Below are positions 23,736 through 31,673 of a DNA stretch of 64,000 nt, in pieces. The position numbers and the translations under genes were made by a program. The notes beneath the pieces were generated by a model. That model had not been told where the DNA came from, did no database searches, and worked only from the letters and a program-made list of their open reading frames with translations. Each line of letters starts with the position of its first letter. The first letter of the stretch is position 1. Source of the DNA: JAWKIW01 sp046331175 (GTDB lineage Bacteria; Actinomycetota; Acidimicrobiia; Acidimicrobiales; Acidimicrobilacustridaceae); assembly GCA_046331175.1 (NCBI GenBank), contig JAXLRI010000013.1:83596-147595 (forward strand), written 5' to 3'.

Positions 23736-24341
23736 TCAGCGCCGGCGCAGGGGCCAGACCTTGCGGAACACCGTGGCGAACACCAGCCCGGTGACCGCTC
23801 CCCCCGCGACGTCGGACGCGTGGTGGATCTGCACGTGGATCCGGCTGGCCGCGACCGTGGCGGCCAGGCCCCAGTAGACCGGCCACGCCCGGCTCTCCTC
23901 GCTGAGGAGGGTGGCCGCCACCACCGCAGCGCTGGCGTGGCCCGACGGGAAGCTGGTGGTGAGCGGGACCCGCAGGCGGTGGGGTCGGTCGACCTGCACG
24001 ACCGGCCGCTCGCGCTTGAACAGGCTCTTCACCACGCCGTTGACCACCACGGACTCGGCCGCCAGCGCGGCGGTGACCCGTAGCGCCTTGTAGGCGTCGT
24101 CCTCGGACCGCAGGCCGCGGGCCCAGGCCAGCAGGAGCCAGCCGAGGCTGAAGTCGCCCAGCTCGGTGATGGCGTACAGGATCCGGTCGCTCGGCTCCCG
24201 CCCCCGGACGTGGTCGAGGAGCCGATCGACGGCATCGTCGAAGCGGTGGATGGGGCCGACGTCGTGGGGCGGCTCGAGGTGGTGGAGCAGCTCGTGGTCG
24301 TGCGCGTCGGGCTCGCCGGCGGTCGGGTCGGGGGTCGTCAC
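23736..24341 (-). CDS. PAP2 superfamily phosphatase
   Basis: 201 residues. The three phosphatase signature motifs are intact: KSLFKRERP (motif 1), PSGH within TSFPSGHASA (motif 2), and SRIHVQIHHASDV (motif 3 with the catalytic His). Hydrophobic segments (ITELGDFSLGWLLLAWA, VYWGLAATVAA, GGAVTGLVFATVF) point to an integral membrane enzyme with its active site at the outer face. Likely substrate: phosphatidic acid, undecaprenyl pyrophosphate or another lipid phosphate. A long hydrophilic N terminus rich in His/Asp precedes the first helix. GTG start at 24341 with TAGGAT 8 nt upstream. Confidence 0.9.
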   Translation of the reverse strand: MTTPDPTAGEPDAHDHELLHHLEPPHDVGPIHRFDDAVDRLLDHVRGREPSDRILYAITELGDFSLGWLLLAWARGLRSEDDAYKALRVTAALAAESVVVNGVVKSLFKRERPVVQVDRPHRLRVPLTTSFPSGHASAAVVAATLLSEESRAWPVYWGLAATVAASRIHVQIHHASDVAGGAVTGLVFATVFRKVWPLRRR

Positions 24342-24349
24342 GGCGGGCG

Positions 24350-24355
24350 ATCCTA
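24350..24355 (-). promoter_or_regulatory. -10 hexamer TAGGAT of the PAP2 gene
   Basis: TAGGAT on the minus strand ends 8 nt before the GTG at 24341. Confidence 0.45.
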
Positions 24356-24428
24356 CGGAAGGTGGCCCCGGGTGTCAGGCCTGGTGGTCGGTCGCCACGC
24401 CGCGGCCGCAGGGGCGGGCCGGGCGAGG

Positions 24429-25271
24429 TCAGCCGGCGGCCGGGACGGCGAGGGGCGGGTCGACCGGTCGGTCGGCGAGGTCGGGGGTCGGCAGGGCGGT
24501 GAGGTCGCCGCCCCACGACGGGCAGTAGGCCTTGAAGGCGCACCAGTCGCACAGCTTGGAGACCTTGGGGCGGAAGTCGTCCTGGTCGCACGCCCGCTCG
24601 ACGGCCTTCCAGATGGCCTGGACCTTGCGCTCGAGGCCGCGCGTGGACTGCTCGGTGGGCTCGGCGATGATGGCCATGGGCTCGGACAGGTAGAGCAGCT
24701 GCACCCGGGCTGGGCGTTGGCCGAAGAGCCGCTCGCACAGGTACGAGTAGAACTGCACGCCACCCAGGCGTGACCGCTCGTGGCGCTCGGAGGGGACCCG
24801 ACCGGTCTTGTAGTCGGTGACCACGAGCCGGCCGTCCTCGTCGAGCTCGAGTCGGTCGATGATGCCCCGGAGCCGAAGTCCGTCGAGGTCGACCTCGACC
24901 TTGAGCTCGATGCCGATCGGGTGCACCGAGGTGGGGTCCTCCAGGCCGAAGTAGCGCCGCACGAGCTGCTCGGCGTCGTCGAGGAAGGCGGCCTCGGCCT
25001 CGGCGTCGAGGTCGAGGCCGGTGAACTCGGGGTCGACGCGGATGGCCTCGATGGCCTCGTCGAAGCAGGTGAGGGCGGCGGCCAGGTCGCGGGCGTCCGG
25101 GGGGAGGCAGAACAGCCGCTCGAGCGTGGCGTGCACCAGCGTTCCCTTGGTGGCCGGGGCCGACGGCGGTTCGGGCAGGCGGTCGATGGCCGAGAAGCGG
25201 AAGGCGAGGGCGCAGTCGGTGAACGACGAGACCTTCGACGGCGACAGCGAGCTCGGCAGCGGCAGGGCCAT
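24429..25271 (-). CDS. RecB-family PD-(D/E)XK exonuclease, Fe-S type
   Basis: 280-residue nuclease of the RecB/Cas4-like group. The catalytic core is visible as GTLVHATLERLF (His and Glu), LRGIIDRLELDEDGRLVV, then TDYKTGRVP (Asp and Lys). A four-Cys iron-sulfur arrangement is likely: one Cys near residue 20 (SFTDCALAF) and three at the end (LCDWCAFKAYCP). Such single-domain proteins are common in actinobacteria and presumably process DNA ends; no CRISPR genes are nearby, so a Cas4 role is not supported. ATG start at 25271 with TAGGGT 6 nt upstream, leaderless. Confidence 0.88.
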   Translation of the reverse strand: MALPLPSSLSPSKVSSFTDCALAFRFSAIDRLPEPPSAPATKGTLVHATLERLFCLPPDARDLAAALTCFDEAIEAIRVDPEFTGLDLDAEAEAAFLDDAEQLVRRYFGLEDPTSVHPIGIELKVEVDLDGLRLRGIIDRLELDEDGRLVVTDYKTGRVPSERHERSRLGGVQFYSYLCERLFGQRPARVQLLYLSEPMAIIAEPTEQSTRGLERKVQAIWKAVERACDQDDFRPKVSKLCDWCAFKAYCPSWGGDLTALPTPDLADRPVDPPLAVPAAG

Positions 25272-25277
25272 GCCCCA

Positions 25278-25283
25278 ACCCTA
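25278..25283 (-). promoter_or_regulatory. -10 hexamer TAGGGT of the exonuclease gene
   Basis: TAGGGT on the minus strand ends 6 nt before the ATG at 25271. Confidence 0.5.
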
Positions 25284-25351
25284 GAGCGGGGGTGTGACGA
25301 CCACCGGGAAGCCGCCCACCCCGATCGCGACCCCGTGAGCGGGGCAGGTGG

Positions 25352-26245
25352 TCAGTCGCCGTCGAGCAGGGCCGCCTGGACGGCGGCCGCGATGGCAGCG
25401 GGGTCCTCGAGCGGGCCGAAGTGGCCCAGGTCGGGGTGGGGCTCGAGCCGGCCGTGCGGGAGGGCCTCGGCGATCTGGCCGGCCACCGCGGCCGGGCCGT
25501 ACGGGGTGACCTCGCCCACCGCCACGGTGACCGGGCAGGTCACCTGGCTCAGCCGCTCGAAGGCCCGGTGCTGGCCGCCCATGCGGTAGACCTGCGACTC
25601 GTGCTCGGGGCGGCACTTGAGCACGACGGAGCCGTCGGGCTGCTCGGCGAAGCCGTGCTCGACGTAGGCGCGCAGCGCATCGGGGTGCAGCACGCCGAGC
25701 GGGGGCTTGCCCGAGAAGTTGGCGATGGCGGCCTGGTACGAGGGGAAGGAGGTGCGCCGGCGCAGCGCGCCCTCGGCCAGCGGGTTGGGGCCCGTCAGCA
25801 GCTCCTCGTCGACGGGCGGGAACACCACCGGCTCGTAGCAGTACAGGGCGCGGAAGGTGCCGGGCCGCCGCTGCTCGGCCAGCAGCAGCGAGGCGCCGCC
25901 CTTGGAGTGCCCGACGGCCACGCCTCCGTGCAGGCCGAGGTGGTCGACCACGGCCAGCACGTCGTCGGCGAAGCCCTCCCAGTCGAAGGCGGCGTCGGCC
26001 GGCGCGGAGCTGTCGCCGTGGCCGCGCAGGTCGGGGGCCCAGGCGTGCACGCCGGACAGGTGGGCGGCCAGGGGCGCCCACACCCGCCCGTGGAAGCCGG
26101 TGGCGTGCGCGAGCAGGATCGGCTCGCCGGTGCCGCCCAGGTCGTGCAGGGCCAGCTCGACGCCGTCGGTGGACCGCACCCGCGCCGCGGGCGGGTCGGC
26201 CTCGGCCGGGGTCAGGGTCGGCTGGTCTGGGTGGTCGGCTCGCAC
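25352..26245 (-). CDS. alpha/beta hydrolase
   Basis: 297-residue alpha/beta-hydrolase fold protein. Seen: VELALHDLGGTGEPILLAHATGFHG (oxyanion-hole region), APDLRGHGDSSAP, nucleophile elbow VGHSKGGAS (GxSxG) and the catalytic His in PDLGHFGPLED near the C terminus. Esterase, lipase or epoxide-hydrolase-type activity on an unknown ester. The start is uncertain: GTG at 26245 overlaps the upstream gene by 34 nt, and GTG at 26179 would remove 22 poorly conserved residues. The overlap with the 158-aa gene suggests translational coupling. Cytosolic. Confidence 0.82.
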   Translation of the reverse strand: MRADHPDQPTLTPAEADPPAARVRSTDGVELALHDLGGTGEPILLAHATGFHGRVWAPLAAHLSGVHAWAPDLRGHGDSSAPADAAFDWEGFADDVLAVVDHLGLHGGVAVGHSKGGASLLLAEQRRPGTFRALYCYEPVVFPPVDEELLTGPNPLAEGALRRRTSFPSYQAAIANFSGKPPLGVLHPDALRAYVEHGFAEQPDGSVVLKCRPEHESQVYRMGGQHRAFERLSQVTCPVTVAVGEVTPYGPAAVAGQIAEALPHGRLEPHPDLGHFGPLEDPAAIAAAVQAALLDGD

Positions 26246-26688
26246 AGGTCGATGCTGCCATCGACCGAGGCGAAGGCCAACCTCCACACGCCGAGGCGGC
26301 TCTGGCGCAGGAGGTCGCGGACCGTGCCCAGCACGGTGGTGGTGATGACCTCGGGACCCCGGGCCAGGGTGTCGGCGAGCAGGTCGGGGGGCACGACGGT
26401 GACCGACGGGTGGGCGGCGCTGCTGTCGCCGGCCACCACCAACCCGTCGACGAACGGCACCCACGCGACGTGGTCGGCGAGGATGGCGCGGGTGGCCACG
26501 GCGAGCCCGGCGACCCGGGCGGCGGCGACGTCGAGGCGGTCGGGCGTGCAGGGCTCGAGCACGAAGGCCCCGGGAGGCCCGACGACCAGGCGGGTGGCGC
26601 CGGCGCCGGCGACGGCGAACTCGCCCGGCAGGGCGCGCAGCGAGCGGTCGACGCCCTCGCGCAGCTGGTGGTCGTTGGGTGTGCTCAT
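26212..26688 (-). CDS. hypothetical protein, 158 aa, weakly NERD-like
   Basis: The product MSTPNDHQLREGVDRSLRAL... contains a strand-helix pattern (GATRLVVGPPGAFVLEPCT) that faintly resembles the core of nuclease-related NERD domains, with VVGPxGxFVLE. The catalytic residues of that family are not convincingly present, so any nuclease role is speculative. No membrane or signal segment. It is the first gene of a two-gene unit with the alpha/beta hydrolase, whose start overlaps its 3-prime end. A palindrome (TAGGCCG-AA-CGGCCTA) sits 20 bp upstream of the ATG. Confidence 0.6.
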   Translation of the reverse strand: MSTPNDHQLREGVDRSLRALPGEFAVAGAGATRLVVGPPGAFVLEPCTPDRLDVAAARVAGLAVATRAILADHVAWVPFVDGLVVAGDSSAAHPSVTVVPPDLLADTLARGPEVITTTVLGTVRDLLRQSRLGVWRLAFASVDGSIDLCEPTTQTSRP

Positions 26689-26708
26689 GGATCGCCCCGG
26701 GGCCCGGA

Positions 26709-26724
26709 TAGGCCGAACGGCCTA
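26709..26724. promoter_or_regulatory. palindrome TAGGCCG-AA-CGGCCTA
   Basis: 7-bp perfect arms with a 2-nt spacer in the divergent region between the genes starting at 26688 (minus) and 26820 (plus). The position, 20 bp from the minus start, suggests an operator. Confidence 0.4.
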
Positions 26725-26819
26725 GATGCTAGCCGCGGTCCCGCCGGCGTGCCCGGCGCGCGTCGTCGCGTCGGGTCGGCGGGTCGCACCGGGCCCGGGC
26801 CCGGGGCTAGACAGGCCCG

Positions 26820-27203
26820 GTGACCGCCGTCGACGAGGTGCTCGCCGCCAACCGCGCCTTCTACGAGGCGTTCGAGGCACGCGACCTCGACGCCATGTCC
26901 GACCTGTGGGAGCACTCCGACCGGGTCTCGTGCGTCCACCCGGGCTGGCGCCGCCTCGAGGGGTGGGGCGCGGTCGCGTCGTCGTGGGCGGCGCTGTTCC
27001 AGGGGCCCCAGCAGCTGCAGTTCATCCTCACCGACGAGCGGGCCGAGGTCGTCGGCGACGCCGCCTGGGTCACCGTCGACGAGAACATCCTCGGCGCCGA
27101 GGCCGGTGCGACCGTGGCGGCCGTCAACGTGTTCGTGCGCACCGGCCCGGCCTGGCGCCTGGTCGCCCACCACGGCGCCGCCGTGCTCGGTGGTCCCGGC
27201 TGA
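26820..27203 (+). CDS. SnoaL/NTF2-like protein
   Basis: 127-residue protein with the cone-shaped NTF2 fold pattern: an initial helix ANRAFYEAFEARDLDAMSDLWEHSDRV, then CVHPGWRRLEGWGAVASSW and four beta strands (LQFILTDERAEVVGDAAWVTV, ATVAAVNVFVRTGPAWRLVAHH). Members of this group (ketosteroid isomerase-like) act as small isomerases, dehydratases or ligand-binding subunits; here the HxG and His near the end are suggestive only. The GTG at 26820 is preceded 6 nt upstream by TAGACA, an imperfect -10. It lies upstream of the 299-aa hypothetical gene. Confidence 0.75.
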   Translation: MTAVDEVLAANRAFYEAFEARDLDAMSDLWEHSDRVSCVHPGWRRLEGWGAVASSWAALFQGPQQLQFILTDERAEVVGDAAWVTVDENILGAEAGATVAAVNVFVRTGPAWRLVAHHGAAVLGGPG

Positions 27204-27231
27204 GCCACCCGAGCGGGAGGTCCGGCGCCGG

Positions 27232-27237
27232 TAGCCT
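27232..27237 (+). promoter_or_regulatory. -10 hexamer TAGCCT, leaderless promoter
   Basis: TAGCCT ends 7 nt before the GTG at 27245. Confidence 0.5.
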
Positions 27238-27244
27238 GGCGGCC

Positions 27245-28144
27245 GTGCCCACCGACGACCCGCCTGCGGACGGACCCGCCGAGGTCCCCGACCCGGCCGT
27301 GGGCGCGTGGCTCCGCGAGCTGGCGCGGGTCCCGGCCGGCCTCCTCGACGCCCACCTGCCCACCGGTCGCGGCGTTCCGGCCCGGGCGCGCGAGCAGCTG
27401 GTGCTGGCGGTGGTCGACGTCCAGGGCGGCACCGCGTCGCTCTGGATCCACGGCACGTGGCTCGAGTTCCTCGGTCCCCGCGACCCCGAGGAGGCGGTCG
27501 AGCCGCTGCTGGCCTACGCCCGGTCGTGCGCCGAGGCCGGCGAGCCCCTCGACACCACCGTGCTCGACGCGGTGTACCCGCGCCCGGTCGTGCGCTCGGT
27601 GCGGGCCACGGTGGCCCACGCCGCCCTCGGCTCGGCCGCGTCGCTCGCCGCCGACCGGACCGTGCGACGCCTGCGCTCGCTGGTGCCCCTCGGGCGCCGA
27701 TCGGCGGCGCCGGCCGGCGGCGCGGTGCGCGACGCCGCGGTCGCGGTCGCGGCGCTGCCGTGGGCGGTGCCCGCCGTGGTGCTGGCCGCCGGCATGGGTG
27801 TCGCCAACCGCCTCGCCCCGTCGCTGCCCGAGGTCGACCTGCCTCCCGACGACGACGCCGACCTCGCCGTGCACCTCCTGGCCGAGGCGGTGCCCACCTA
27901 CCTCGGCAGCACCGTGCTGCGGACCCTGGCGCTGGCCCTGCCGCTGCCGATCTCGGTGGCCGTGCGGCTCGAGGACAGCACGGCCACCCTGCAGATCGGG
28001 CGGGGTCGCATCGGGGTGACGCCCGGCGTCGACCGCGACGCGCTGCTCGTCATCGAGGGCGGCAGCGAGCCGCTGCTGCGCGTCGTGGCCTCGTCGATCC
28101 TGCGCGACCTCGGCACCGGACGCCCACTGCGCCGGCCGCGCTGA
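27245..28144 (+). CDS. hypothetical protein, 299 aa
   Basis: Not recognised. It begins VPTDDPPADGPAEVPDPAVG, has a soluble N-terminal half with VVDVQGGTASLWIHGTWLEF, and a central hydrophobic segment (AALPWAVPAVVLAAGMGVA, about 175-195) that may be a membrane helix or a buried core. The end (VAVRLEDSTATLQIGRGRIG ... ALLVIEGGSEPLLRVVASSI) resembles the sheet of SCP2-like sterol-carrier domains, which bind lipids, but similarity is weak. GTG start at 27245 with TAGCCT 7 nt upstream and no ribosome-binding site. Converges with the acyl-CoA dehydrogenase gene at 28188. Confidence 0.65.
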   Translation: MPTDDPPADGPAEVPDPAVGAWLRELARVPAGLLDAHLPTGRGVPARAREQLVLAVVDVQGGTASLWIHGTWLEFLGPRDPEEAVEPLLAYARSCAEAGEPLDTTVLDAVYPRPVVRSVRATVAHAALGSAASLAADRTVRRLRSLVPLGRRSAAPAGGAVRDAAVAVAALPWAVPAVVLAAGMGVANRLAPSLPEVDLPPDDDADLAVHLLAEAVPTYLGSTVLRTLALALPLPISVAVRLEDSTATLQIGRGRIGVTPGVDRDALLVIEGGSEPLLRVVASSILRDLGTGRPLRRPR

Positions 28145-28187
28145 GCGCCCTCGGGCCGGCCCGTCCCCGGCGGCGCCGAGCGCGGCG

Positions 28188-29390
28188 TCAGGAGAAGGCG
28201 CCGATGCCGGTGATCGCCTGGCCGAGCACGAGGGTGTGCACCTCGTTGGTGCCCTCGTAGGTGAACACCGACTCGAGGTTGTTCATGTGGCGGATCACCG
28301 GGTACTCCAGGGTGATGCCGTTGGCGCCGAGGACCGAGCGGGCCTCGCGGGCGACCCACAGCGCCTCGCGCACGTTGTCCATCTTGCCGAAGCTCACCTG
28401 GGCGGACGAGAGCCGGCCCTCGTCCTTCATGCGGCCGAGGTGCAGGGCCAGGAGCGTGGCCTTGTTCGTGCGCACCATCATCTCGACCAGCTTGCGCTGC
28501 GTGAGCTGGAACGAGGCGATCGGCACGCCGAACTGCTCGCGCTCCTTGCTGTAGTCGAGCGCCGCCTCGTAGCAGGCGCGCATGGCGCCGGCCGCGCCCC
28601 ACAGGATCCCGTAGCGCGCCTCGTTCAGGCACGAGAGCGGCCCGCGCATGCTCGAGACCTCGGGCAGGCGAGCCGAGTCGGGCAGCCGCACGTCGTCGAG
28701 GACCAGCTCGCTGGTGATCGAGGCCCGCAGCGACACCTTCTTGTGGATGTCGTTGGTGGAGAAGCCCGGCGTGTCGGTGGGGACGACGAAGCCGCGGATG
28801 CCGCCGCCGTCGTCCTCGGTTCGGGCCCACACCACGGCGACGTCGGCGATGCCGCCGTTGGTGATCCACATCTTCGTGCCGTTGAGGATCCAGTCGCTGC
28901 CGTCGCGCCTGGCGGTGGTGCGCATCGACGAGGGGTCGCTGCCCGAGTCGGGCTCGGTGAGGCCGAAGCAGCCGATGGCCTCACCGGCGGCCATGCGCGG
29001 GAGCCACTCCTGCTTCTGCTCCTCGGAGCCGAACCGCCAGATCGGGAACATGGCGAGCGAGCCCTGCACGCTCACGAACGATCGGGCCCCGCTGTCGCCG
29101 GCCTCGAGCTCGAGGCAGGCGAGGCCGTAGGCGACCGCCGAGGTCTCCGCGCACTCGTAGCCCTGCAGGTGCATGCCCAGCAGGCCGAGGGCGCCCATCT
29201 CCTTGGCCAGGTCCTTGGGGAACGTGCCCTCCTCGAACCAGTCGGCGACGTCGGGCAGGACGCGGTCGCCCACGAACTGGCGCACGGTGTCGCGCAGCAG
29301 GCGCTCCTCGTCGGAAAGCAGGGCGTCGATCTCGAGGAAGTCGCGGGCATCGCCGGTGCCGAACCGCTGGGGGGCATCACCTGCGCTCAT
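28188..29390 (-). CDS. acyl-CoA dehydrogenase, glutaryl-CoA dehydrogenase-like
   Basis: 400-residue flavoprotein of the acyl-CoA dehydrogenase family. The order MHLQGYECAETSAVAYG, GCFGLTEPDSGSDPSSM, MWITNGGIADVAVVWA, LSCLNEARYGILWGAAGA and a C-terminal TYEGTNEVH matches glutaryl-CoA dehydrogenases, with the catalytic Glu present in YEGT. Glutaryl-CoA dehydrogenase converts glutaryl-CoA to crotonyl-CoA and CO2 in lysine or tryptophan breakdown; the close resemblance is only by motif, so another short-chain acyl-CoA remains possible. ATG at 29390 with a clear GGAGG 5-6 nt upstream, so this gene is leadered. Divergent from the phosphatase gene. Confidence 0.88.
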   Translation of the reverse strand: MSAGDAPQRFGTGDARDFLEIDALLSDEERLLRDTVRQFVGDRVLPDVADWFEEGTFPKDLAKEMGALGLLGMHLQGYECAETSAVAYGLACLELEAGDSGARSFVSVQGSLAMFPIWRFGSEEQKQEWLPRMAAGEAIGCFGLTEPDSGSDPSSMRTTARRDGSDWILNGTKMWITNGGIADVAVVWARTEDDGGGIRGFVVPTDTPGFSTNDIHKKVSLRASITSELVLDDVRLPDSARLPEVSSMRGPLSCLNEARYGILWGAAGAMRACYEAALDYSKEREQFGVPIASFQLTQRKLVEMMVRTNKATLLALHLGRMKDEGRLSSAQVSFGKMDNVREALWVAREARSVLGANGITLEYPVIRHMNNLESVFTYEGTNEVHTLVLGQAITGIGAFS

Positions 29391-29530
29391 GGGTCCTCCG
29401 GAGCTGGCGGGGCTGGTCCCACCAGCATGGTCGCCGACCGGCGCGGCTGCCATTCCGGCCGACCCGCCCGGGCCGGGCGTCGAGGCCGCCGCACCACCGT
29501 CGGGCACCGGCGCTCGACGGCGGCCACCAC

Positions 29531-29536
29531 TACCCT
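29531..29536 (+). promoter_or_regulatory. -10 hexamer TACCCT, leaderless promoter of the phosphatase
   Basis: TACCCT ends 7 nt before the ATG at 29544. Confidence 0.5.
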
Positions 29537-29543
29537 CCCCGCC

Positions 29544-31097
29544 ATGGCCGACCGATCCGCTGCGCCCGCCCCGGGGACCGACGAGCACCTCGCCGACGTC
29601 GACATCGCCGAGGGGGCGCTGCTCGACCCGGCCATGGCCCACATCGTCGACATGGTGCTGCGGTCCGTGGGGGACGGGATCTACGAGGCCGCCTCGGCCG
29701 AGGGCCGCAGCCGCTTCCACCGCGAGGTCGATGGTCCCGGTTGGCGGTACGTGGTCGACCGCGTCGAGGGTCGCGACCCGCTGGGCGACACCGCGGTCGA
29801 CCGGTTCTCGCCGCTCGCCGAGGAGCAGGCCTCGCCCCACCCCACCCGCGACGTCAACGCCTACCCGTTCGCCCACGACCAGCTCTCGCAGCTGTTCGAC
29901 TCGCCGGCCGCGCCCGACCTCGTGGCGATCCACACCGCCGCGCACAACTGGGCCGACCAGGGCGGCCACCTCGGCGAGCACGGGTCGATCGGGGTGGTGC
30001 AGGCGCGGGCTCCGTTCGTGTTCGCCGGCGCCGGTGTGGCCCAGCGCGGCACGGTCCCGGCGGCGGCCCGGCTGGTCGACGTGGCGCCCACCGTGCTGGC
30101 GCTGCTGGGCGCCGAGCCGTGCGGCGGGATCGGGGCCAACGGCACGCACCGCGACGACGCGCTGCTGGCCCGCCAGGACGGTGAGGTGCAGCACGCCGTC
30201 CTCGACGCCGGTGCCCGACCGCCCGAGCACGTCGTGGGGTTCCTGCTGGACGGGGCCAACGCCAACGTGCTGTACGACCTGGCCGCCCGAGGCGGCGCGC
30301 CCAACCTCGCCCGCCTGATGGCCATGGGCACCACCTACCAGCACGGTGCGATGTCGTCGTTGCCCACGGTGACGCTGGCCAACCACACCTCGATCCTCAC
30401 CGGGGCCCATCCCGGGCACCACGGCATCCTCAACAACGCGTGGTGGGACCGGGCCTCCGGTCGCCAGGTCATCACCAACTCGCCGGCCACGTGGGTGACG
30501 TCGATGGACGCGATCGATCCCGGCGTCGAGACCCTCTACCAGGCTGTGGCCCGCGCCTTCCCGGGATCGACGACCGTGTCGGTGAACGAGCCCTGCGACG
30601 TGGGCGCCGACCACTCGATCTTCGGCCTGATGCGGGCGGGTGAGCCGATCGACCGCCCACCGCCGGCCGACGAGCTGCCCCACTCCACCCAGCGGTTCGT
30701 GCGGCCGGTCAAGGAGTACAAGTGGTCGTCGCTCATCGACCACACCGCCGTCGAGCAGTTCTGCGGCATCTGGAGCGGCACCTACCGGGGGCGCTCGTGG
30801 CCCCTGCCGCGGTTCACGTGGGTGAACTTCTCGCTGACCGACGCCGCCTTCCACGAGGGCGGTCCGTACTCCGAGATCGCCGCCGCCTCGGTGGCCGACA
30901 CCGACGCCCGCATCGGCGACGTGCTCGCCGCGGTCGAGGCCAGCGGCGCCTTCGACCGCACCGCCTTCTTCGTGGTCGCCGACCACGGCATGGAGGAGTC
31001 CGATCCCGGCTGCACCGGCAACTGGGCCGACGCCCTCGACGCCAGCGGCGTGGCCTACCGCGACGAGGGCTACAGCTTCATCTACGTCGACCCGTAG
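29544..31097 (+). CDS. alkaline phosphatase/nucleotide-pyrophosphatase superfamily protein, motif order permuted
   Basis: 517-residue phosphohydrolase of the alkaline phosphatase superfamily. From about residue 230 onward it follows the type-I phosphodiesterase order: GFLLDGANANVLYDLA (metal-binding Asp), SLPTVTLANHTSILTG (nucleophile Thr), NFSLTDAAFHEGG (Asp and His) and VVADHGMEE (Asp-His). The block that normally closes the fold, HTAAHNWADQGGHLGEHGS followed by PFVFAGAGV and RLVDVAPTVLALLG, lies before these, at about 130-190. The reading frame ends soon after VVADHG, so the domain looks circularly permuted. No signal peptide. Substrate unknown (nucleotide or lipid phosphodiesters). ATG start with TACCCT 7 nt upstream. 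Confidence 0.8.
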   Translation: MADRSAAPAPGTDEHLADVDIAEGALLDPAMAHIVDMVLRSVGDGIYEAASAEGRSRFHREVDGPGWRYVVDRVEGRDPLGDTAVDRFSPLAEEQASPHPTRDVNAYPFAHDQLSQLFDSPAAPDLVAIHTAAHNWADQGGHLGEHGSIGVVQARAPFVFAGAGVAQRGTVPAAARLVDVAPTVLALLGAEPCGGIGANGTHRDDALLARQDGEVQHAVLDAGARPPEHVVGFLLDGANANVLYDLAARGGAPNLARLMAMGTTYQHGAMSSLPTVTLANHTSILTGAHPGHHGILNNAWWDRASGRQVITNSPATWVTSMDAIDPGVETLYQAVARAFPGSTTVSVNEPCDVGADHSIFGLMRAGEPIDRPPPADELPHSTQRFVRPVKEYKWSSLIDHTAVEQFCGIWSGTYRGRSWPLPRFTWVNFSLTDAAFHEGGPYSEIAAASVADTDARIGDVLAAVEASGAFDRTAFFVVADHGMEESDPGCTGNWADALDASGVAYRDEGYSFIYVDP

Positions 31098-31113
31098 CAG
31101 CGGGCCTCGCTGC
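31097..31113. terminator. hairpin between convergent genes
   Basis: GCAGCG (31097-31102) pairs with CGCTGC (31108-31113) in the 34-bp gap between the phosphatase and the His-rich helical protein genes. Confidence 0.4.
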
Positions 31114-31131
31114 GCTCGGCGGTCCGGAGGC

Positions 31132-31581
31132 TCAGTCGCCGGCGCCGATGTCGTAGTCGTAGGAGTCCCACACCAGGTCGGCGCCCTTGTGTCGATGCCG
31201 GCTGAGCTCGGCCAGCAGCGCCACGCCGAGGTCGCGCACCCGGGCGACCTGCTCGGGCGCGGCCCGCTCGGCGAGGATGGGCTCGAGTTCCGCGATGTGG
31301 CCGCGCAGGTCGTCGTGGTCGTGGCGCAGCTCGGAGATGCGGTGCTCGAGCTGGGGGGCCCGGGCCATGATGTCGTCGTAGAGGCCGCCCGCCCCTTCGA
31401 CCTCGTGCACGTGGGCGGCGAGCGCGTCGCTCAGCTCGATGACGGCGGCCTGCACCGCCGTCTTCCACCCCGACAGGTTGCCCGCCGGCCGGGCCAGCGC
31501 CTCCTCGAGGTGGTCGGCGGCCACGGCCATCCGCTCCCGGTGGACCCGGGCCCGCCCCACGATCTCGCTCGCGTCCCCCAC
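31132..31581 (-). CDS. hypothetical helical protein, hemerythrin-like pattern, 149 aa
   Basis: A 149-residue helical protein. The start is GTG at 31581, decided by GGAGGAGGAG a few bases upstream; a longer upstream frame (from 31629) lacks this. Histidines and acids are spaced as in HHE/hemerythrin bundles: HVHEVEGAGG, HRISELRHDHDDLRGHIAELEP, then LSRHRHKGADLVWDSYDYD. A di-iron site in a four-helix bundle is therefore possible, but the exact ligand set is not confirmed. It is divergent from the DoxX-like membrane protein gene. Function (oxygen or iron sensing, redox) is only a suggestion. Confidence 0.65.
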   Translation of the reverse strand: MGDASEIVGRARVHRERMAVAADHLEEALARPAGNLSGWKTAVQAAVIELSDALAAHVHEVEGAGGLYDDIMARAPQLEHRISELRHDHDDLRGHIAELEPILAERAAPEQVARVRDLGVALLAELSRHRHKGADLVWDSYDYDIGAGD

Positions 31582-31673
31582 GGCGCTCCTCCTCCGCTCG
31601 GGGCCACGGGGAATGCCGGTCGGTTCCACCCGGTTGGGCGATCCGGGCCGCCCGTGGCCTGCGAAAGGATGGC

